The notes: generated by a model from the sequence alone, not told the origin. A DNA stretch of 64,000 bases from Pseudoalteromonas sp. G4 (GCF_028875915.1 NZ_JAPEHW010000007.1:25343-89342), one strand, 5' to 3'. Counted from the first letter of the stretch, positions 17,633 through 26,904 are shown. Program-made: numbers and translations.

Positions 17633-18596
17633 CGCTTAACCTCTCTAAACACTCGCTCATGTGCTTATTACCACTGCCAAGGTTAACCTTATTATTTGGT
17701 AACACCAAACTGTAACGCAAGTTTTCATGCTCTGCATGGGTAATGAGGTAACTTAAATGTTGTAGTTTTTGTTCTAAATCACCAGGCACCGTATTTAAGC
17801 CAAATTCATACTCACTTGAACTACCAGCAGTAAAGTCTTTTGTTGCCAGTACTTGATGTTTGGCATAATGCTTCCATGATATTCGATTAACTTTGTCACC
17901 TTCAATATAAGGGCGAACCCCTTGATAGTTTTCACTCGCAAAGCTTGTTTTACTGTTATCAGTTTCAGATTCAAGTTCAGCTTGATTAACTTGGTGAAAT
18001 GAAAAGGCCAATGGAGTAGGGTAAATGTATGTTTTCACCTCTGAAACAAAATAACTCCACGTTGTAACCAAGCCAAATGGGTAACGCGAAAGTAGTTTTA
18101 TGCGAGGTAATGTGTGTGAACCTCGTTTTACTTCATTTACTTGAACATCTAGTTTAAAGAGATTTGCATCAACACCATCAACAAACTGATTTTGGATATT
18201 TTCACCTTCAACCTGGAGACTAGTAGTGCCATCACGGTTCGTAAAATGAAACTGTGCAAAATACCCTGTGTGTTGATAACCTGCATTTGTATGTGAAAGT
18301 GTGATTTTCAAGTTATACAAATTTATAAAGGCAACGATAAAATTAACTAATAAAAATGACAGCATTAAATAGCTAAACATAATCACTAGGTTGTTTTGAT
18401 AATTAATACCCAGCACATACACTAACAAGTTAACAAACAAGTACGCTAAGCCAAATTTGCTTGGCAATATATAAATATTCTTATGACTTAACGTGATGGT
18501 TTGAGCGCTGTGTTTACGCTTTTTTAATTGATTGTTAAACCAAGTATTTAAATACGATTTAACTTGGTAGCGCAGACTGTTTTTAGTATCGGACAT
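17625..18596 (-). CDS. DUF58 domain protein, MoxR/TgpA partner
   Basis: This 323-residue protein has two N-terminal membrane helices (about residues 45-95), a beta-rich middle and the DUF58 signature VRPYIEGDKVNRISWKHYAK. DUF58 proteins, distantly related to von Willebrand A-type folds, are nearly always encoded between a MoxR ATPase and a transglutaminase, as here. Their exact role is unknown, possibly assembly or chaperoning of envelope or metal-dependent complexes with MoxR. It starts 2 bp after the moxR stop and overlaps tgpA. Confidence 0.88.
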   Translation of the reverse strand: MSDTKNSLRYQVKSYLNTWFNNQLKKRKHSAQTITLSHKNIYILPSKFGLAYLFVNLLVYVLGINYQNNLVIMFSYLMLSFLLVNFIVAFINLYNLKITLSHTNAGYQHTGYFAQFHFTNRDGTTSLQVEGENIQNQFVDGVDANLFKLDVQVNEVKRGSHTLPRIKLLSRYPFGLVTTWSYFVSEVKTYIYPTPLAFSFHQVNQAELESETDNSKTSFASENYQGVRPYIEGDKVNRISWKHYAKHQVLATKDFTAGSSSEYEFGLNTVPGDLEQKLQHLSYLITHAEHENLRYSLVLPNNKVNLGSGNKHMSECLERLSDV

Positions 18597-18598
18597 AA

Positions 18599-19504
18599 CT
18601 AAGGGTTAATTTTCACTTTACTTAGTAGATCATGGGATAGTTTGTTTGTGGTATTACTTGCAATACCAAGGCGATGCTCCGCAACAGATGGGAAAATTGC
18701 CTGCACATCATCTGGTATTACATAATCTCGACTATGTATAAATGCCCATGCTTTTGCTGCATTTGCAATTGCGATTGATGCACGTGGTGATAATGCCATA
18801 GGGTAATCTTGACTATCTCGAGTCTCAGTGACTAAATCTAGTATGTACTCAACAACCACATTTGAAAGCACAACGCTATTAACCAAAGACTGCATTTCGA
18901 CTAAGTTAGCTGGGGTTAACAGTGCACTGACTTTTTTAGCTGCGGCACTAATTTCACCTAACAAAATCGCTTTTTCTGATTCTTTATCTGGATAACCCAA
19001 ACCAATTCGCATCAAAAAACGGTCAAGCTGTGATTCAGGTAATGGGAATGTACCGGCCTGATGCATTGGGTTTTGTGTTGCAATAACAAAAAAAGGAGTC
19101 GGTAAAGCATGACTTTTACCATCGATACTCACTTGCTGTTCTTCCATTGCTTCAAGTAATGCGCTTTGTGTCTTTGGTCCTGCACGGTTAATTTCATCAG
19201 CTAACACTACTTGATTAAAAAGTGGTCCAGGATGAAAGTGAAACGTTTGTTTATTTGGATCAAAAATGGTGCTACCTGTGATATCAGAGGGTAAAAGGTC
19301 GCTCGTAAATTGCACCCGTTGATAATCAAGTCCTAATATATTTGACAGTGCATGTGCAAGGGATGTTTTACCCATGCCAGGTAAGTCTTCAATTAATAGA
19401 TGACCCTTTGCAAGTAGACAACACAGTGAGAGTTTAATCTGCTGTTGTTTGCCTAAAATGACTGAATTTAATTGTTGGATGATTTGGTCAAGCGCTTGAT
19501 TCAT
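18599..19504 (-). CDS. MoxR-family AAA+ ATPase
   Basis: This 301-residue AAA+ protein carries Walker A in EDLPGMGKTSLA (about residues 40-50) and Walker B in VVLADEINRAGPKTQSALLEAMEE (about 99-122). It also has the sensor 1 segment VIATQNPMHQAGTFPLPESQLDRF and a C-terminal lid. These features define the MoxR family, whose members act as chaperone-like ATPases on neighbouring gene products. It is the first gene of the leftward moxR-DUF58-tgpA-antiporter operon; the promoter should lie in the long gap to its right. Confidence 0.93.
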   Translation of the reverse strand: MNQALDQIIQQLNSVILGKQQQIKLSLCCLLAKGHLLIEDLPGMGKTSLAHALSNILGLDYQRVQFTSDLLPSDITGSTIFDPNKQTFHFHPGPLFNQVVLADEINRAGPKTQSALLEAMEEQQVSIDGKSHALPTPFFVIATQNPMHQAGTFPLPESQLDRFLMRIGLGYPDKESEKAILLGEISAAAKKVSALLTPANLVEMQSLVNSVVLSNVVVEYILDLVTETRDSQDYPMALSPRASIAIANAAKAWAFIHSRDYVIPDDVQAIFPSVAEHRLGIASNTTNKLSHDLLSKVKINP

Positions 19505-20058
19505 TATGTTTTGCTATTTTCCATTGGTTAGATTTGCACGTTTATCGTTCTCGAAGTTAACCGCTGAGAATGTAATTTACTAAATCTAATAAGTTTGTTT
19601 TTTATTTAAGAGATACCATTAACTTTTAACGGTAACGTGAATGTTTTAAATCTCTTAAAAGGTTGTTATCGAACTTAATATACAGGTATCTAGTTTGATT
19701 ACAATCACTAGAAAGTGTCACTTACTATAGCTTGCAAAATTCACTCGCGCATCAAAACTGCATTTTTTCAATCTATATTATTAAATTAATGTGCTGAAAA
19801 GTGCGTTCAAGCAGTGAAAATTGGAGGGCCGAAACTAACGAATAATGAAAACAAGCCATATTTAACATAATAAACATTATGAGAGGTATCTTGAATTTAT
19901 ATCTAACCACTTAGCATGTGCTTTATAATACTTGTTAATCATTATTTATTTAGTTTTATAATAGCTTTAAATCTTTTCTGGTGAACCTTACCAATTTTAG
20001 GTAAATTACGCATCATTCTTTAACTTTCAATTAGATACTGGTCTAGTTAGTATTCTTT
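19505..20058. other. 554-bp gene-free region between divergent genes
   Basis: No supported reading frame. It is AT-rich and must carry promoters for the MoxR operon and for the binding protein at 20059. The clearest structure is a perfect 10-bp inverted repeat, TTTAAGAGAT (19605-19614) and ATCTCTTAAA (19650-19659). It encloses a smaller imperfect palindrome at 19616-19632 (CCATTAACTTTTAACGG). No T run follows, so it is not an obvious terminator. Confidence 0.4.
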
Positions 20059-20856
20059 ATGTTTAAACTGCATATTCGTTTTGTATTTTATATAGCACTA
20101 TTTCTTGCCAGTATTTCCTTAAATGCAAAAACGCTTAAAGTTGCTTCTGACTATTGGTGCCCATTTATTTGTGACAATGCAAATTCACCGGGCATTCTTA
20201 TTGAAGTTATGAATGAAATTGCACTGAGCAATCATTTATTACTCGATATTAAAATCATTCCATTATCGCGCGCATTAAAAATGGCAGATCACGGCGAAAT
20301 TGATATTGTGCTTGCGTTAACACAGCAACATGTTGAAGAGTTTAATTTACAACAATCACATGAAATATTTGGTGGCTGGTACAATGATTTTTATGCTCGT
20401 AACGATACAGCTAAGCGCTTAATAAATGAACCAGGCTCAAAAATATTGCCAGCCATATTTCGCAAACATAATCGGATTGGTTTAATTAAGGGTTACGAAT
20501 ATGGTGATACTTTAGATAAGCTTTTTGCTGAGTACCCAAATAATTTGTATTATTCCACTGGTAACGCACCTTTAAAGCGCAATATTAAGCTATTACAAAA
20601 AGGTCGCATCGATTTTCTATTAGATTCTCGTTTTAACCTAGATTACCAACTATCACGTTTACATATACATGATGTTGTTAGAGTAACTACTGTAGGTACG
20701 CTTACGCCACTTTATCTTGGTTTTAACGCACAGATTTCACATGATGTAATTACTCTTTTTGACGATGGTATTAACAGCTTGCAAGCTAGTGGCAAGCTCA
20801 ATGACATTTTAAAAACGTATCATACTGAGTCTTGGTATTCGGCTAATAACTTTTAA
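20059..20856 (+). CDS. Periplasmic solute-binding protein, SBP_bac_3-like
   Basis: This 265-residue protein has a signal peptide (MFKLHIRFVFYIALFLASISLNA) and the two-lobe pattern of family 3 solute-binding proteins: an N-terminal LKVASDYWCPFICDNANSPG segment, then GILIEVMNEI, and RALKMADHGEIDIVLALT. No permease or ATPase gene is adjacent. Such orphan proteins are common in marine Alteromonadales and may act in sensing or as remnants of amino acid uptake systems. The ligand is unknown. Confidence 0.75.
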   Translation: MFKLHIRFVFYIALFLASISLNAKTLKVASDYWCPFICDNANSPGILIEVMNEIALSNHLLLDIKIIPLSRALKMADHGEIDIVLALTQQHVEEFNLQQSHEIFGGWYNDFYARNDTAKRLINEPGSKILPAIFRKHNRIGLIKGYEYGDTLDKLFAEYPNNLYYSTGNAPLKRNIKLLQKGRIDFLLDSRFNLDYQLSRLHIHDVVRVTTVGTLTPLYLGFNAQISHDVITLFDDGINSLQASGKLNDILKTYHTESWYSANNF

Positions 20857-20886
20857 ATTTTCGCCAATAACTGATAGTTTCAAGTA

Positions 20887-21351
20887 CTATTCAAATTCTT
20901 CAATTATGTCTTGTTTTTGTGCCATGAGCTGGCTTCGTTCTTGGCCTTTTTGATACTCTTCAGCAATCATTTTTTCTAAAGCTGCAATGTGTTCATTCGC
21001 ATCTTTTTGGCTTATATCACCGGAGTTTAGCTGTGTTTCAATCTCTTCAATTTTCTCTTTAAGTTGCTTTATCTTTTCAATATCCACACCTAGTCGCTGC
21101 ATTAATATAGCTTCTTGCATTTTTGCTAGAAAGCTCACGTTTTTGTCGGCTTCATAAACGCTTTTTTGTTGATACTGCCTCGCTGTGTGTAACGCTGTTT
21201 GTTTTGGCATCTCAGTACTTAATTGCTCAGAAAACGTTGCCGAATTGTCAGCCGTCGGCATTTCTTTGCCTGCTTTAGAGCGATCACCTTCTTTAATGTC
21301 AGTACCATTTGTTAAATTTACGTCCTTTTTAAGTGTGTTATATAACAACAT
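20887..21351 (-). CDS. Hypothetical coiled-coil protein
   Basis: I do not recognise this 154-residue protein. It has no signal peptide or membrane segment. The first 60 residues are polar and probably disordered. Residues about 70-154 form a long, charged helical stretch (IEKIKQLKEKIEEIETQLNSGD, then ANEHIAALEKMIAEEYQKGQERSQ) with heptad-like spacing, predicting a coiled coil. It is convergent with the binding protein and divergent from umuD. It looks like a single gene, and a function cannot be proposed. Confidence 0.6.
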   Translation of the reverse strand: MLLYNTLKKDVNLTNGTDIKEGDRSKAGKEMPTADNSATFSEQLSTEMPKQTALHTARQYQQKSVYEADKNVSFLAKMQEAILMQRLGVDIEKIKQLKEKIEEIETQLNSGDISQKDANEHIAALEKMIAEEYQKGQERSQLMAQKQDIIEEFE

Positions 21352-21526
21352 GCTGTTTTCCTAACATAGTTTGTTTCAAAAATTATTTATCAACTTTTAG
21401 GCCAGTTTTATTTTTCGTTGCTGTAATTTGTAACTTATTGAGTTGTCATACTTTACACATTTGGGTGTTAAAAACTTTTACAGGTGAACAAACCGACACT
21501 ACCTAATTTTGATGATTTGCACTAAA

Positions 21527-21542
21527 CTGTATATTTATACAG
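21527..21542 (+). promoter_or_regulatory. LexA (SOS) box upstream of umuDC
   Basis: CTGTATATTTATACAG is an essentially consensus gammaproteobacterial LexA site (CTGT-N8-ACAG), 21 bp upstream of the umuD start. It overlaps the probable -10 region, with TTGATG at 21509-21514 as a candidate -35, so umuDC should be SOS-induced. Confidence 0.93.
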
Positions 21543-21563
21543 TTATTTGATATTTACTTATTT

Positions 21564-21965
21564 GTGAAAGTTGTACCAATAAAAATTGAGGCAGGCATAA
21601 CTGGCTTTGAGTCCCCTGCTGCCGAATATCAAGAGCTTGGATTATCTCTTGATGAACTGCTTATACAACACCCTAACGCCACTTTTGTTGGCGTGGCAAC
21701 GGGTGACTCTATGATTGGTTGCGGTATTTTTGATGGCGATATTTTAATTGTTGATCGCGCACTGGAACCACAGCAAGGGGATGTGATCGTGGCTAATTTT
21801 AATGGTGTGTTCACCTGTAAAATTTTTGATAAACAACGTGGTATGCTGATATCGAGCTCTCCCCACTACCCGCCAATCTTGGTTAATAAAGGCGATACAT
21901 TTCAATACGAAGGTGTAGTAAGTACATCGGTACGGTTACATCGCGCGCGTAAGGCCTTGTTCTAA
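21564..21965 (+). CDS. umuD: UmuD-like polymerase V subunit / S24 self-cleaving protein
   Basis: This 133-residue protein is 11 shorter at the N-terminus than E. coli UmuD. Ser49 in TGDSM and Lys86 in FTCKIF form the Ser-Lys dyad. FESPAAEYQELGLSLDELL matches the UmuD body. The RecA-stimulated cleavage site would be Thr13-Gly14, aligned with Cys24-Gly25 of E. coli. The start is GTG at 21564. The stop overlaps the umuC ATG by one base. Processed UmuD' would form the translesion polymerase with UmuC. The unusual P1 residue is noted under findings. Confidence 0.92.
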   Translation: MKVVPIKIEAGITGFESPAAEYQELGLSLDELLIQHPNATFVGVATGDSMIGCGIFDGDILIVDRALEPQQGDVIVANFNGVFTCKIFDKQRGMLISSSPHYPPILVNKGDTFQYEGVVSTSVRLHRARKALF

Positions 21966-23221
21966 TGTTTGCACTTGTAGATGCTGTATCGTTTTACGCC
22001 AGCGCCGAAAAGGTCTTTGACCCAACCATCCGAAATCGCCCTGTTGTTGTGCTAACTAACAACGATGGCTGCATTTGTGCTGTTTGCCCTATTGCAAAAA
22101 AGCTGAATATTCCGAAGTTTGAACCGTATTTCAAAGTAAAAGAGTTACTTGAAAAACATAACGTTATTGTACGTTCCTCTAATTATGAGCTCTATGCTGA
22201 TTTAAGTGCTCGCATGATGAACGAAATTAGTCGATTTAGTGATAACCAATATATTTACTCAATTGATGAATCATTTTTAAATTTTAATGGCTTTAACAAT
22301 CTAATTAATGACTGGCATGAGTATGGCCATACCATTCGTAAAGCAGTATGGCGTAAAACTAAAATCCCCGTAGGTGTGGGTTTTGGCCCGACAGCAACCC
22401 TTGCTAAAGCTGCCAATCATGCAGCAAAAAAATTACCTGGATTTGATGGTGTGGCAGTAATAAACAATGAGGCCTCCCGTAAACATATTTTAAAATTAAT
22501 GGCTGCAGAAGATGTGTGGGGGGTTGGACGTCGCATTAGTAAAAAGCTAAAACTCATGAATATTCACAGTGCACTTGATTTAGCAAATCAACCCGCAAAA
22601 TTAATGCGTAAGCAGTTTAGTGTTGTACTTGAGCGAACCATTAATGAGTTAAATGGTACATCTTGCTTATCGTGGGATGATGTGAAGCAAAAAAAGAAAG
22701 AGGTCTACTCTACTCGCTCCTTTGGCGAACGCATTAGCGATGCACATTCGTTACGCGCTGCCTTTGCGGCACATTGTAATATTGTGGCACGAAAACTTAG
22801 AAAACAAGGCTCTTTGGCGAAACGCATTGTTATTTTTGCCCATAGCTCTCCCTTTGAAGAGCATTACTATAAACGCACATTTATTTATGAGTTTCCCGTA
22901 GCATCTAACGACGTCACGATATTTGCTAATGCTGTAAAAAAAATATTTTTAAAAATTTATAGCCCGAATGTACGCTTTCAAAAGTGCGGTATTGGGGCAA
23001 TTGAGTTAGAAGACGAAATCTATCGTCAAGGTGACTTATTTAATCACTCTCAAGATAAGCCTGAGTTAATGCAATGCTTAGATACTATTAACCAACGCTT
23101 TGGTAACGACGCGCTTAAGCTTGCAAGCGAAAAACAAAGCGCTTTTTGGCATATGCGACGCGCATTTTTATCTCCCAAATACACTACTCGTTGGTCAGAT
23201 ATTCCGAGAATAAAATGCTAA
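21965..23221 (+). CDS. umuC: Error-prone DNA polymerase V catalytic subunit
   Basis: This is a 418-residue Y-family polymerase. It starts MFALVDAVSFYASAEKVFDP with the first catalytic Asp at residue 6, and carries the second acidic motif YSIDESFLNF. The helix-hairpin-helix region AAEDVWGVGRRISKKL follows, and the C-terminus has QGDLF (about 355-359), a good beta-clamp binding motif. Length matches E. coli UmuC (422). It performs mutagenic lesion bypass during the SOS response and is expressed from the LexA-controlled umuD promoter. Confidence 0.96.
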   Translation: MFALVDAVSFYASAEKVFDPTIRNRPVVVLTNNDGCICAVCPIAKKLNIPKFEPYFKVKELLEKHNVIVRSSNYELYADLSARMMNEISRFSDNQYIYSIDESFLNFNGFNNLINDWHEYGHTIRKAVWRKTKIPVGVGFGPTATLAKAANHAAKKLPGFDGVAVINNEASRKHILKLMAAEDVWGVGRRISKKLKLMNIHSALDLANQPAKLMRKQFSVVLERTINELNGTSCLSWDDVKQKKKEVYSTRSFGERISDAHSLRAAFAAHCNIVARKLRKQGSLAKRIVIFAHSSPFEEHYYKRTFIYEFPVASNDVTIFANAVKKIFLKIYSPNVRFQKCGIGAIELEDEIYRQGDLFNHSQDKPELMQCLDTINQRFGNDALKLASEKQSAFWHMRRAFLSPKYTTRWSDIPRIKC

Positions 23222-23244
23222 TAAATAAGGTATAAAAAAAGCGT

Positions 23245-23655
23245 TTAAAAAGGTCTTGGGTTAACTGTGAAGAACGCTTCAAAATTAGTGGGATCTGTAA
23301 ATTTAATAACAGCAGCATAGCGCTTAGAGGCATCGAATTGCTGAGGTTGTTTTAAAAGTACTGGGCGCGAGATTATTTGGCCTTGAGATGTTTGCCAACT
23401 TAATACTAAATCTGCACCTTGATAACGCGCTTGTGGAAAGCCAGTACCGCAATAGCTTTGCGGCTCAACTAAATTACAGCTAACCATTTTTGCCGATTCA
23501 ACAACGGTTAATTTAATATTTTCAATAGTGCTGTTTGCATCATTATAAAAAGCCAGTCCAGACACAGTGAGCGAAGGAGAAGTTGTAGATTTACACCCAA
23601 ATAAAGCAATAAATAAACAGCAAAACATAAAATAAAAACGCTTAGAAAATAACAC
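23245..23655 (-). CDS. Small predicted lipoprotein of unknown function
   Basis: This 136-residue protein has a hydrophobic signal and a lipobox ending LFGC (Cys21), followed by KSTTSPS. The mature part is beta-rich (LTVSGLAFYNDANSTIENIKLTVVE) and has three Cys residues that could pair in the periplasm. I cannot name a family with confidence. It is convergent with umuC, with only about 20 bp between. Confidence 0.6.
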   Translation of the reverse strand: MLFSKRFYFMFCCLFIALFGCKSTTSPSLTVSGLAFYNDANSTIENIKLTVVESAKMVSCNLVEPQSYCGTGFPQARYQGADLVLSWQTSQGQIISRPVLLKQPQQFDASKRYAAVIKFTDPTNFEAFFTVNPRPF

Positions 23656-23888
23656 CTGTTATACCCCTTTACAAAAATACAAAGCCTTTAAAAACAGGCT
23701 ATACAGCAATAAAATAAAAACAAAGTTAACTTAAATTAATTAACATTTGTTTTTTTTGAACTAAAAATAAACCATTTAGCTTTAATCAAACATGAATCGT
23801 GCTACTTACTAATCTGTGAAATGCGTAGTTACTTATGTAATTTAACTAATTAAGAGCAAATAAAAAGACGAGAATGACAACAGCGAGC

Positions 23889-24551
23889 CTATTTGTAGCT
23901 TGTAACACGAATAATGTTACTCTTTAACGCATTGTTTTCAATATAAAACTGAAGCCCTGCAGCATTATTCGGAACTTCAAATGTTAAACGGGTATTTGAA
24001 ACGAATTTCGGGGTAATTTTAAGCGGTCCCAACACCACTTTTGAATCTTGATTAAAACCAATACCTGAAAGTGAAAAGGTTTTACCTTTTTCAAGAGTAA
24101 CAGAAGCATCGCCAAAAATAAGTGGCGCATTATTTAATAGGGATTCAACCTTAACTTCATTGGTTTTTTGGTCTTGATCATAAATAAATAGCGCATATTT
24201 ACCTTTGGGTACCTCTAATTTAAACACGAGGCCTTCGCTACTAGTTGAGGTAGGTTTAAAATTAAAAACATTATTGTGTTGATACACAACAACAACCGGA
24301 TCGATTAGTTTTTCAAACTGTGAACCAGTAATTAGAATATCATCACCAAAACGATAACGCCCAGCTACTGAAATATCAGAATAAAAACCTGAAAGCTGAG
24401 ATACAGTAATGGTATTTTTAGCAAAAAACGCTGACTTCTTTTGTGGATTTAAATCAAAATTATCAAGCACTTTATCGTTATCACTATCAAATGCAAACGC
24501 AGTTGCGCTAAATACACACCCTGAAATAATAGTAATAAGGTAACTTCTCAT
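23889..24551 (-). CDS. Exported hypothetical protein with IPT/TIG-like beta repeats
   Basis: This 220-residue protein has a signal peptide (MRSYLITIISGCVFSATAFA). A calcium-loop-like segment, FDSDNDKVLDNFDLNP, resembles thrombospondin type 3 repeats. It is followed by two beta-sandwich-like units: RYRFGDDILITGSQFEKL, and KGKTFSLSGIGFNQDSKVVLG, a pattern typical of IPT/TIG domains. It is probably secreted or surface-attached. No known function. It stands alone between non-coding stretches. Confidence 0.6.
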   Translation of the reverse strand: MRSYLITIISGCVFSATAFAFDSDNDKVLDNFDLNPQKKSAFFAKNTITVSQLSGFYSDISVAGRYRFGDDILITGSQFEKLIDPVVVVYQHNNVFNFKPTSTSSEGLVFKLEVPKGKYALFIYDQDQKTNEVKVESLLNNAPLIFGDASVTLEKGKTFSLSGIGFNQDSKVVLGPLKITPKFVSNTRLTFEVPNNAAGLQFYIENNALKSNIIRVTSYK

Positions 24552-24920
24552 AAATGACTCTAATAATGACTACTTTTATAAGTTAGTCATATACCATTAA
24601 TTAATAAAGATGTTTATAAAAAAATACTCTATTTGTAATTTATTCAGCTAAAAAATACCTTAAGACTAGCGTGTTAAAATTAACAAACACTTCATTTTGT
24701 AAGTAATAAGTTATTTTTGCCATAAAACGATAAATTCAGAAAGTTAAGACCGCTTGAATAATAGAGAATGATGAATTTAAAAAGATTTAAATTTCAAAAA
24801 CTTAGTTTTATATTACCAAATAGCTATGTAGGAAACTAAGAGTCCACATATCAAAGCTAGAAACAACATATAAAAAAGCCCAACACACAGTTGGGCTTTA
24901 TCGTTAAAACAAGAAAACGT
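24552..24920. other. Gene-free AT-rich stretch with one terminator
   Basis: No reading frame is supported in these roughly 370 bp. The left end should hold the promoter of the exported protein to its left. The right end holds the terminator of the leftward ABC exporter operon. I see nothing else. Confidence 0.4.
24871..24899 (-). terminator. Terminator of the NatAB-like operon
   Basis: Read leftwards: AAAGCCCAAC, loop TGTGT, GTTGGGCTTT, then a T run (plus-strand A run at 24872-24877). It lies 22 bp beyond the permease stop codon. Confidence 0.85.
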
Positions 24921-26123
24921 TTATCTGAAAAGCACTTCTTCTTTTTTAAACCAATGCACACATGCTGTCATTAATAGGCCAGCAAGCACTGCAGTAGCAA
25001 TAAAGATCATACCAACGAAACTATAATCTACTGTGCCTTTTAAAATCTCTTTAATAGCTAGTGCAACATTAGTAATTGGCACCATAGCTGTACTCATGCT
25101 GAGTTCCATATTTGGCATCATCGCAACAATAAGCGGCAAAAATGCAAGCATCGAAAGTGGGCCCATATAGTTTTGTGCTTCTTTAAATGAACGTGCATAA
25201 ATCGAAATAGCCAAAACAAGAGATGAAAACACACATGCAAGCGGAATCAGCAATAATAAAATAAGTGCAAAATCTGCAAAGCCTAGCATCGAAAACGCAT
25301 CGGTGATTTTCTCTACCTCAAAGAAATTACCTGCCATTTTCATCCATATGCCCATACTGGCGACAGTAATGAGCGCGGTTGCCAAAGAGGTAAATAACAC
25401 AGTGAAAAACTTACCAAGTACCAGCTCTGTTCTCGAAATAGGTGTTAGTAAAAGTGTTTCAAGTGTGCCCCGCTCTTTTTCACCAGCGCCTAAATCAATC
25501 GCTGGGTAACTAGCACCTGCAAGTACAAGCGGAATTAATAAATACGGAATAAGCGCACCTAGTTTTTCGCCTAAATTTTCACGTAAATCGGCGGTATCTA
25601 CTTTTTCAAGAACGATTGGGTTAAGCAGCGCTTCTTGCTGCTCGTTGGCAATTCCAAGCTTATTAAACTGCTCACTTTGCAGTGTTTGTGAAAACTCTTC
25701 TGCCATCTCTTTGATACGTGCAAAGATAAAACTAAGCGATGAAGAATCATTGAAAACAACCTGCCATGAATTACTTTTACCGCTTTCAAGAGATGAACGA
25801 GCATCGTCAGTAATCACAATACCCACGTCAATTACTTCGTTTTGTACTGCCGTTTTTAAATCATCGACTGTTTTAAAATCACCTTCAACCAATTTGAAGT
25901 TTTTATGGTAAAACAGTTTATCTTTAAATTCTGGTGCGTGTTGGGCATTAATAATCGCGTAAGTATGCACCTTTTGTTCTGCTTCAATTGCGGCTTTACT
26001 CATTAAAAAGCCCATCAAAGCAAAAATGATTGGGAAAATAGCAACCGGCAGTGCAACTACAAATAATAATGTTTTTCTGTCACGCAGCAGCTCTTTTAAC
26101 TCTTTTAAAAATACCTCAAACAC
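24921..26123 (-). CDS. ABC-2 type exporter permease (NatB-like)
   Basis: This 400-residue membrane protein starts MFEVFLKELKELLRDRKTLLFVVALPV. It has one N-terminal helix, a large extracytoplasmic loop of about 150 residues, then five to six helices. The cytoplasmic motif GAGEKERGTLETLLLTPISRTELVLGK is typical of NatB/ABC-2 permeases. It pairs with the ATPase whose gene overlaps it by 8 bp. The substrate is unknown; NatAB of Bacillus exports Na+, but the family is broad. Confidence 0.85.
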   Translation of the reverse strand: MFEVFLKELKELLRDRKTLLFVVALPVAIFPIIFALMGFLMSKAAIEAEQKVHTYAIINAQHAPEFKDKLFYHKNFKLVEGDFKTVDDLKTAVQNEVIDVGIVITDDARSSLESGKSNSWQVVFNDSSSLSFIFARIKEMAEEFSQTLQSEQFNKLGIANEQQEALLNPIVLEKVDTADLRENLGEKLGALIPYLLIPLVLAGASYPAIDLGAGEKERGTLETLLLTPISRTELVLGKFFTVLFTSLATALITVASMGIWMKMAGNFFEVEKITDAFSMLGFADFALILLLLIPLACVFSSLVLAISIYARSFKEAQNYMGPLSMLAFLPLIVAMMPNMELSMSTAMVPITNVALAIKEILKGTVDYSFVGMIFIATAVLAGLLMTACVHWFKKEEVLFR

Positions 26124-26904
26124 CTTGTTGCTCCTTTAAAATCGTTAAAAACGCGTTGTTAAGTACATCACTACGACCACGCTCTTTAAATTCACCAATG
26201 GTGCCATCAAAACACGTAATACCTTTATCAATCACACTGACGCGCTCACATAAAAGCTCTACTTCATCTAAGTGGTGAGTTGAAAAAATAACCGGAGTAC
26301 CTTGTGCTTTAATACTTTGAATAAAGCTGATAACCGTTTGAGTAGTCATAATATCAAGGCCAGTGGTTGGCTCATCAAGAACAATCACCTCAGGGTTGTG
26401 CACCACAGCACGCGCTATGTTGGTTTTTTGCTTCATACCCGTTGATAAGTGTTCCGCGCGCTTATCTAAAAAACTATGCATATCAAGCATTTCAAATAAT
26501 TCGTCACAACGTGTTTTTACTGCTTGTTTATTCATACCATGAAGGCGTGCAAAATATTCGATGTTCTCTTTCGCCGTTAAGCGGCCATATAAACCGGTAG
26601 AGCCAGATAAAAAGCCAATTTTTTTACGGGCTTCAAGCGGTTTTTTAACGACATCAATACCATTAATTTTAATTTGACCATCATCTGGACTAAGCGCGGT
26701 GGAAAGCATACGTAATGTAGTTGTTTTACCAGCACCATTTGGCCCTAATAAGCCAAGCACTTCACCCTGGTTACAGGTGAATGAAACATCACGCACCGAA
26801 TGAAAATAATCTTTATCTTCCCGCGGATCTTTTTTCTCATCGTTTTTAACTTTGTGATCTTTGGTAAGTTTAAAGCGCTTTTTGAGCGCCGATACTTCTA
26901 TCAT
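26116..26904 (-). CDS. ABC exporter ATP-binding protein (NatA-like)
   Basis: This 262-residue ATPase has Walker A GPNGAGKTT, signature LSTGMKQKTNIARA and Walker B VIVLDEPTTGLD, with the switch His in FSTHHLDE. A charged insertion near residues 15-32 (KDHKVKNDEKKDPREDKD) is atypical and could be strain-specific. It should drive the adjacent NatB-like permease. Its start overlaps the stop of the DUF3025 gene (ATGA), making a three-gene leftward operon. Confidence 0.9.
   Translation of the reverse strand: MIEVSALKKRFKLTKDHKVKNDEKKDPREDKDYFHSVRDVSFTCNQGEVLGLLGPNGAGKTTTLRMLSTALSPDDGQIKINGIDVVKKPLEARKKIGFLSGSTGLYGRLTAKENIEYFARLHGMNKQAVKTRCDELFEMLDMHSFLDKRAEHLSTGMKQKTNIARAVVHNPEVIVLDEPTTGLDIMTTQTVISFIQSIKAQGTPVIFSTHHLDEVELLCERVSVIDKGITCFDGTIGEFKERGRSDVLNNAFLTILKEQQGV

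Noticed and set aside
20887..24551. Genomic island or mobile element around umuDC and the hypothetical genes
   Set aside because: There is no integrase, transposase, tRNA or flanking direct repeat, and base composition does not look different enough by eye.
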